Of a stretch of DNA of 64,000 bases, positions 57,404-64,000 are shown piece after piece. The notes beneath the pieces are model-generated. The model did no database searches. It was given only the letters and a program-made list of their open reading frames with translations, and was not told the DNA's origin. A program made the translations under genes and the position numbers. Source of the DNA: Durusdinium trenchii. Taxonomy: Eukaryota > Sar > Dinophyceae > Suessiales > Symbiodiniaceae. The stretch spans positions 70,001 through 134,000 of the forward strand of contig CAXAMN010018890.1 in the NCBI GenBank assembly GCA_963970005.1, read 5' to 3'. The number at the start of each line of letters is the position of its first letter. The first letter of the stretch is position 1.

Positions 57404-60400
57404 CTGAGAATCCAAGGTTTGGAGGAGAGTAGAACCCCCAAACAATCTTAGTCACTTCGTCACTCGCGTGCGTCACTCGCGAACCTGTGTCACTTGGGCA
57501 TCGCTTTAAGCCATGCGGGTTTCACCTTGGGTCACAACGACACGCAGCGAGACCAAGCGAGACCATCGCAAATTGGATGAGGTGTGCAGTAATTAAGAGG
57601 GAGACCAGAGATAATCATAGAACATCGATCAACAAAAACCACCACAGAGCCACTCCCCATTCCCCATCCCATCTCCGAGGCTCCGGATCGCTCCGCCAGG
57701 CGGCCATGCGCTTCCGCTCGACCACGCCACCGCCGAACACGGGGACGCCCCGGAGCGAGCGGCGCACCTCGCAGCCGGGCGTGCCCGATGTGCGGAGCCG
57801 CTGAGGAGAGGGTGAGGATGCTGCGGGTTGTGGATGGTGGGAGAGGTGGATGACTTGGGGAGAGGGAACATGGCAACATGACTTGGGGAGATGGTCGTCG
57901 AGTGCCGGGGTCGGGGGGTTCGCTGATGTGGCCAGGAAGGAGATCCCAGTCGATGGGTTTCCAGATGGGGCACCAGGAGATGGGAACTTCATGGTGAAAG
58001 CTGAAAGAAGATGAAGGAATGGAGAGCATTGAGTATTTCAGAAGTGAAAGCTAGCTTTGCTGCCTCTTTCATCCCTTTTGACCTCTTCGTGCCAATTCCG
58101 GGACAACAGCTCCCATGCAAGGATGTGACGAAGGACAACACAACAATTGAGGCGTGCGACAGTCTTCCATTTTCTCAGTGAAAATCTGTAGCATGCTTGG
58201 ATTGCTAGTTGGTGGAGTAATCTCCAGCGTGACGGGCCATATGCGAAGCACATGTGCCCAGCGCCCTGCTAGTTGTTAGGTCACGGGCTACTACTTCCAT
58301 GCTTCTTCCACTTTTAAATCCAGATCTTCCGACCATTCATGCTGCATGGGCACGGGCCCACACGTTCAAAGCATTCGTCATGGCGGGAAGCCTGTAGCGT
58401 GTGACCTGCGCGAGCAGAATGGACCAGTCTAGAAAAATGGTCCGTTGGGGTTGCATTTCCTGAGTAGATTTGCCGTTAAGTCTATTTGGGCATCCTTATT
58501 GTGGGCATTGCTCTCCGATTTTGAAGGCTGAATACAAGAAACCCTCTCTTGGACCTTCTGAACAAGAAAGCACGCGAATCGCTTAAGTGTGGTGTGCTAA
58601 CTTTGGATCCTACGACACTTTTCTGAACAAGAAAGATCAGATGCAAAGGCATGAGTGTCCCATCAGAAGCTGCAGCAGCTTTTGGCTCTAGCTTGCAGCC
58701 CCGCCGCTAGCCGCTAGCCGCACTGGCTTCAAGCAGCATCTCGACGTGGAATTCCACTACTCAAGAGAACCTGACCTGACAAATTTTTCCCAGTTCCCGT
58801 TTTTTTCATCTTGAGGCCACATCCATTTTACCTTTTATCAGTGGATTGGGATGGATTGGGGTAAAACTCTAGCAAACTCCTGCTCCCAACGAGAGTCAGC
58901 GCATCCCGTCCTTCCTCCGTCGTCATTCATCGTCAGTCACTCCGATCCCGACCCGATGGTCAACGGGACGGGGCCCCGACGTGTCTCGACGACCTTCTTC
59001 ATCCCGGATTCCCTGAGACGCACGACGAGGGAGAGGGAGCCTGGGGACTTGTTTGAGCATTCTGCTTGGTCCAGACCAGGTGCATCTCTAGCAACAGTCC
59101 GTCTGAGAGAGTATCCACAGAGGCGGGGAGAGACTGGAGAGCGGAGAAACTCTGTCATCGTTGGTGGTTTGGTGTTTGGTCGTAATGAGGACACCGCGGA
59201 AGATTGATGGGAAAAGGACAAGGACCTCAGGTTTCGGCGGGTCTTCTTGACAGGTTTTGGATGGTTTTGGCAGGAAATGCTGACAGAAATGCTCAGGAAG
59301 GGCGTCCTCAATTGCTCTGGCATCGTGTATATCAACGATGTTTCAGTGTCCATGAACACCGGTTGGACCATTTTGGCATGCTCTGCAGCATGCTTTGGCC
59401 CTGTGTGCTGTGTGCTGCCGCGTTCGGGTGTGCAGCAAGTCCTTCCCAGCTCACCAACTATGCATTCTTTCGTGACCTGTCCGATTGTGCAGGCATGTAG
59501 CAAACAAGAGTGTCCAGTCTCATAAACAGCAACCCATTGCAATAGCAGTTATAGTTATAGTGCTTTTCCATGCTTTTCGTGTTTCTGGCATAGCAATGGA
59601 TCACTGACATGGAGAAGCTGCTTCATGCTCTCGCGGAGTTGCTTGGCATCTACCAAAACTCATAGAGTTGTTCTACAAAACTCACATCTAGAGGAAGAAT
59701 CCATTTTTGCAACTTCCACCCTTTTCCTATAGGTTTAGGGAAAGAACGACAGTCCCCAAAGGAGCCGTTCGGGCCGTTCGGGTTGCTGGTGAGCACTTGC
59801 TTCTGAAGCTGGGTGAGCACTTTCACCTGCTTCCTGAGGAAACTTCCTGCAAATGCAGGACGCTCCACTGTGGAGGCTTTGGGAGTTCACAGTTCTGGTG
59901 CCATGACATCCAGTCCAACGGGTCAACGAGTCAATCTGGAAGTGAGGAACTCCACCTCCCCCCACCAATCCATGGTGGGTGTCACATCCCTTATAGGAAT
60001 CTGTTCATTTTCGGGGTCCAAAGCGGTTTTGCCCCACAATCCATGCCTGAGTCATGTACTGTTGCAGTTGGCCTTTCGCTCTGCTGTGGATGCCTTGCCC
60101 AAGGCGCGCCAGATGGGAACCGTGCAGATGGGACAGGATGGGAGAAAACAGCCACCGGTTCACTGTGATTTATTGGATTTAGCATGATTTAGCAGACTTG
60201 TTCATGGATTCAACGGGTTAGAACTATAGTATGTATAGGTCACCATCCAGATCAGAGATCCAAATCATTGATCAGTCACATTCAGCCATCTACCAGAGAG
60301 TTGTTGGTTCTTCCAGACCTATTCCAGACCTATGACTTCCAGAGACTGACTAGAGAATTTTAGTGAGACCTACTTCCATCCACGAGAGCTGCTTCCATCC

Positions 60401-61052
60401 ATCCAGAGAGTTCCTGACCTCCGCCAGTCGAAGATTCGAGATGAGCTGCTCTTGAAGCAGGCCACGCCCCGATTCCGCCCCGATTCCGCGAACCGGTCTC
60501 GGCTCTTAGACGCGTCCGCGTTCCGGTTGGGAAAAAAATGTCAACCATCGGTCACCGGGAAATTGGAAGGTGTCATGAAGAAACCTCTGCGCCCTTTTTT
60601 AAATGACGCGTGAGGTGCCACTCTTTGTTGGGTACATCGAGATATTATGTAATGATATGACAGTGGTACAACAATGTAGACCAGGTTTTTGAAACCATCT
60701 TCAGTGGCCGAACCGTCCGTGTCGCACTGTTCCACCGGTCGACTCGTCGATTCGCAGCGACTGAGACTCGTCTGATTGGGCGACTTCGATCGCTGGTCCG
60801 ATCCAAAGTGGAAGAAAGCAAGCCAGGAGAGGACCAGCACTAGTGCTTGATGTGAGCGAAGCTCGTGCTTGTTGAGCCGTTTTTGTGGAGGAAATGTATG
60901 CCATGGACTGAAAGTGAGCTCGTGCTTTATTAGACTGTGACGCCTGAGCTACGATCCAACCCCCCCAGCTGGATCTCTTGAGTAGGGTTTGCAATCATCC
61001 TGTATGTCAGGATTTAGTATCATTGATGGTGTTGCTTTGCTCGTCTCGACAG
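57404..61052. other. Sparse stretch, no confident gene
   Basis: A GC-rich minus-strand frame at 57,665-57,790 (VRRSLRGVPVFGGGVVERKR) and a plus-strand frame at 59,275-59,340 (EMLTEMLRKGVLNCSGIVYI) could be exons, but neither has a partner. The rest shows nothing recognisable. Confidence 0.35.
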
Positions 61053-62345
61053 TCAGTGCCGGATCGGATCGGCAGGAGAAGTAGCTGAAGAGCCACAGGA
61101 GCTTCCTGAAGGAGATGCCCCAGGTGGGCTGGGTGGGTCAAACTGGCGGGCGCAACAAGCGCGTCACACCAATGTCTCGGGAGACCGAGACCAGACAACG
61201 ACCCACTGGAAGGTTCGGGAAATCGACCAGTCTACCCATGAAAATACACACCCATGTACGTCCAATTTCCCGGGTCTTGCGGTAGAGCATCGCTGCGCAA
61301 CCGCAGAGCATCGCAGGCGGGGTTTGAGAGTGCAGTTGTTGTTTTAAAGTCTTGGTGTTGGTTTGCTACTGTTGATGCACTGGGCAGCTCGAGTGCAGCC
61401 AGCTTGTGTTTCTTCTCAAGCCAACTAGCATGTTCTTTTTCCTTGTCAATCAGTTTGATCATCTGAGAATTGGAGCCTGATAGTGTCTTCCTAGTGCCAG
61501 GCGATCCTGCAGCATGCTTCCAAGGCGGTCCGCTGTGCTGTCTGTTTCCACACGAGTCAGTTCATCGTTGGCTCACGGCAGCGGTCGCGACCAGAGCCCG
61601 CATGGATCTGGCAGGTGTTGATATCAATAAGCCGGGAGATTGCATCAAGCATTGCCAAAGTCTCCTGCAAGATGCCCTGGCTTGGAGCTGAGGTGTTTCA
61701 ACAGCCAAGCTAAGCAGTGCTGAAACACCTGAAGATGAGAGATGAGAGATGATGACGTCGTTAAAGTACAAATTGCATACCAACGGGCTGGAAGCATTTG
61801 AACCAAAGTTCACTTGCTGTTGAAAGATATCACTCAGCCAGAACAGAACTCAGTGATTTTTTGTCTCCGTCGCAGGTCAGCCTTGATCCTGCAGCTCGGA
61901 GTGAAGAGGCAGGTCCCGTGTTCGATTGAGCATCGGTCCAGGAGTCTGAAACAGACCATGATAGTTCCGGTCCTCAAATGGGTAGCAACAAGCTCCAGGA
62001 CACTTGTTGATGGAGTTTGCCTGAGCCTACATATCTATTTTGGTTTCACTACCATACATTTTTAGCATATTACAATTATAATATTGTGAGCATAATTATA
62101 GGGAGCCAGCCTTGTAGACCTTTTCCATCAACTCCGTGCCGCTCGTCGCTTGTCCAAAGGCCCTTGCTGCTTTGGTGGCACTCTTCCCGCCGGAGAGTGG
62201 ACCATGGAGGTTCACGTCAGCTGGGTCGGGTCTGGTGGAGCTTACTGACCAGTCCATCAGGCTGGAGTCTGGCGACCTCGAAGCTCTTGTCCGATTCCCA
62301 GCGGGAGAAAGTGTGCGTTGACGCCGCGTCCGCCAACGCCATGCC
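61053..62345 (-). CDS. 3' end of an unrecognised minus-strand gene with coiled coil (five exons)
   Basis: Five minus-strand exons join in consistent phase: 62345-62255, 62220-62111, 61664-61602, 61462-61381 and 61105-61053, with donors GA, GC, GC and GT in that order and AG acceptors throughout. Segments: GMALADAASTHTFSRWESDK; DVNLHGPLSGGKSATKAARA followed by ELMEKVYK; ETLAMLDAISRLIDINTCQI; MIKLIDKEKEHASWLEKKHK then LAALELP; a Ser-rich tail and TGA at 61,055-61,053. The third and fourth exons form a continuous amphipathic helix. GGKSAT superficially resembles a P-loop but lacks the preceding glycines. Upstream exons are expected towards 64 kb. No family recognised. Confidence 0.5.
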
Positions 62346-63447
62346 CTTCCGCCCGCTGCGCGAACAAGGTGCAGATGCTGCCTTGCGCGGCGACGGCGTT
62401 GGGTACGCAGAACACCATTGTGCCGGGCTTGGAAGGGCCCGCGCCTGCTTCTGGCCGCCCGAGAAGGGGGCCAAACGCACGGCCGCATGGGTTTGTCCGA
62501 ACACAGCATGGGTTTCTCCAAGGAGTTCATCTTTTTTTGCAGCTTTGGCGTAAGGATTGGCGTGCCATGGCGTACCCCCCTCGATTTTGAGGATTTCAAT
62601 GGATGTCATTGATGTCATTTCTAAGGAACTGACCTTCTTCTTCTTCTGCGACCCCCAAAAGACCCCTTTTCTGTAGAAAGGAACCGAAACCGTGAAGCGA
62701 TCATCGAATCGTTGATCGCAAGGCCTGGAGGCGCTTTCTGGGCCTTTGCGTCGCAGCTCCGTTGCGCTTGACCCAGGACGCGCCGGTTTGACGGTCGCCG
62801 CGACCGCCGCGACTCGTCGCGAGCGTGGACGGTGATCCGTTTGGGTCTCGCTTTGGGTCTCATCCGCATGGCTGAGATGCCATCGATGGGCGCTGTGTTT
62901 TTGTGCAGGAAAAGCTTGATCTTGGCTGTGTTGGCTCCACAGATGAAAGTGGTTCCTTCCGGGTGAGCAATCCGCAGTAAGTGAACATAAGCACCCAAAC
63001 TTGTGAGGATCGGCGTATTCGAAGACGCTTTTCTGTATGGCCATCGTTTCACAGCTTCTCTTGGAAAGCTCCAGGAACAAGAACATTTGATTAGGTGTTT
63101 TTAGTGATTGATGCTGACCCATCACATGTTGGCCAACAAACAGACATTAACCTTTTTTGGACCTCTGAAAACCATGGCATTCACCCCAACACACTGTGAA
63201 CTCCTCGGACATCTGGAAAATCCCAACCGTGAAGTCAAGCTTTCTGGGCGGAGGATTCACCGGATCCAGATGAGACAATGAAGGCCCGCAGTTTGCACGG
63301 TTTTGCGACAGCAGGTGGAACGGAGACTCAGACATGAAGCGAAACACTATATAGAGACCTATCTATATAGGGACCAGCTGTTGTTTCCAAAAGATCTCCC
63401 GAAGGTCGTGGGTCTCGGACCTTTGAACATCATCTTGGAGCCACTAC

Positions 63448-63560
63448 TGTAGGTGGCCATCGCTATTAGGTTGGAGGCCATTACTACTGCCAGAAGCTAC
63501 AGTAACTGGCCATTACTAACTACAGTATGGCCTGTAGCTTCAGCCATTACTACTTATTGC
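63448..63560. repeat. Repeat cluster of both short families
   Basis: GGTGGCCATCGCTATTAGG, TTGGAGGCCATTACTACTGC, AGAAGCTACAGTAACTGG and similar words, mixing GCGATGGCC and CTAGTAGC families. Confidence 0.6.
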
Positions 63561-63814
63561 TTTGGAGGCCAACACTGGTAGCTCGCCCCAACCGGTCCCC
63601 GCCTCAGGTCGTGGAGCGCTTGGCCTGCACCGCGGCCGTCCTCGCGACAGCTCCGGCCGCCCGCACGGCGCGGTGGGTAACCCGTGTCGGTCCGTGTTGG
63701 CGGCTTATGGGCGACCCGAGATGTTGGGGACTGGAAGAGATTCGGATGAAAGATGATGAAAGAAAATGGACACAAAAGATAAAACTTGCTGTGATTCGGT
63801 GTTCCAGTCCTGTT

Positions 63815-63921
63815 TCCTGGACGCTCGAAAAGTGGAGGCAGTGCGGATTGCAACTGCGTCAGCCAGCCTGACGTCAGTGTCGCAATCTCATCTTGCATGC
63901 CTTGTGCGCATGGGAGCACTT
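63815..63921 (-). CDS. Possible minus-strand exon near the window end
   Basis: Minus strand, acceptor GCTTGCAG: VLPCAQGMQDEIATLTSGWL followed by TQLQSALPPLFERPGN. Helical and Leu-rich. It may be an upstream exon of the gene ending at 61,053; the donor is not fixed. Confidence 0.35.
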
Positions 63922-64000
63922 CTGCAAGCGCCGCAAGAGGGTTACAAGGTTTGTCAACAACCTGAGTGCCTTTTTTATTCTTTTGCTTATTGGTGATTTG

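Noticed and set aside
1-64000. CRISPR arrays, tRNA or rRNA genes, spliced-leader tandem genes
   Set aside because: No regularly spaced repeats, cloverleaf-like arms or full spliced-leader sequence were noticed; this was a visual check only and small RNA genes could have been missed.

Overview
The window looks like nuclear DNA of a dinoflagellate, most likely a Suessiales/Symbiodiniaceae-type genome. The grounds are: genes cut into many very short exons (30-200 bp); introns that start with GC or GA about as often as GT while always ending in AG, a known dinoflagellate peculiarity; long intergenic and intronic stretches full of low-complexity DNA; and two retroelements carrying methyltransferase-like modules of the kind reported from Symbiodinium. 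Host exons were found by eye, from conserved family motifs plus splice signals plus phase continuity, so gene models are partial and exon edges can be off by a few bases.

Layout. (1) 0.18-2.6 kb, plus: exons of an LrgB/PLGG1-like membrane protein. (2) About 4-24.5 kb, plus: a large multi-exon gene for a type-I membrane protein with a Ser/Thr-rich stretch, a REJ/polycystin-like ectodomain, one transmembrane helix and an acidic cytoplasmic tail ending at 24,490. A complete Ty1/copia element (12,453-19,370; identical 180-bp LTRs, CTATG target duplication, 400-bp N gap inside) sits in one of its introns. (3) 24.5-28.7 kb: mostly sparse sequence with one probable exon. (4) 28.7-55.1 kb, plus: a MAP kinase gene. 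Its first twelve exons run to 32,529 and the next exon, in phase, appears at 50,589. The intervening 18-kb intron holds a second, NEK-like protein kinase gene (35,120-49,883), and an 11.2-kb intron of that second gene holds a DIRS-like tyrosine-recombinase retroelement (about 36,602-47,181). (5) 57-64 kb: exons on the minus strand, including a phase-consistent five-exon 3' end of an unrecognised coiled-coil protein.

The two retroelements are unrelated in their integration machinery (DDE integrase versus tyrosine recombinase), yet both carry a Rossmann/C5-methyltransferase-like module with the same landmarks (a motif-I-like loop, a Pro-Cys or Pro-Glu-Cys motif, and a late HQH signature), and both encode membrane-spanning segments. 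The copia LTR is additionally built as a chain of six perfect stem-loops. These, together with the kinase-in-kinase-in-retroelement nesting, are the most unusual parts of the window.

No tRNA, rRNA, CRISPR array or bacterial-type operon was seen. The RNA search was by eye only.
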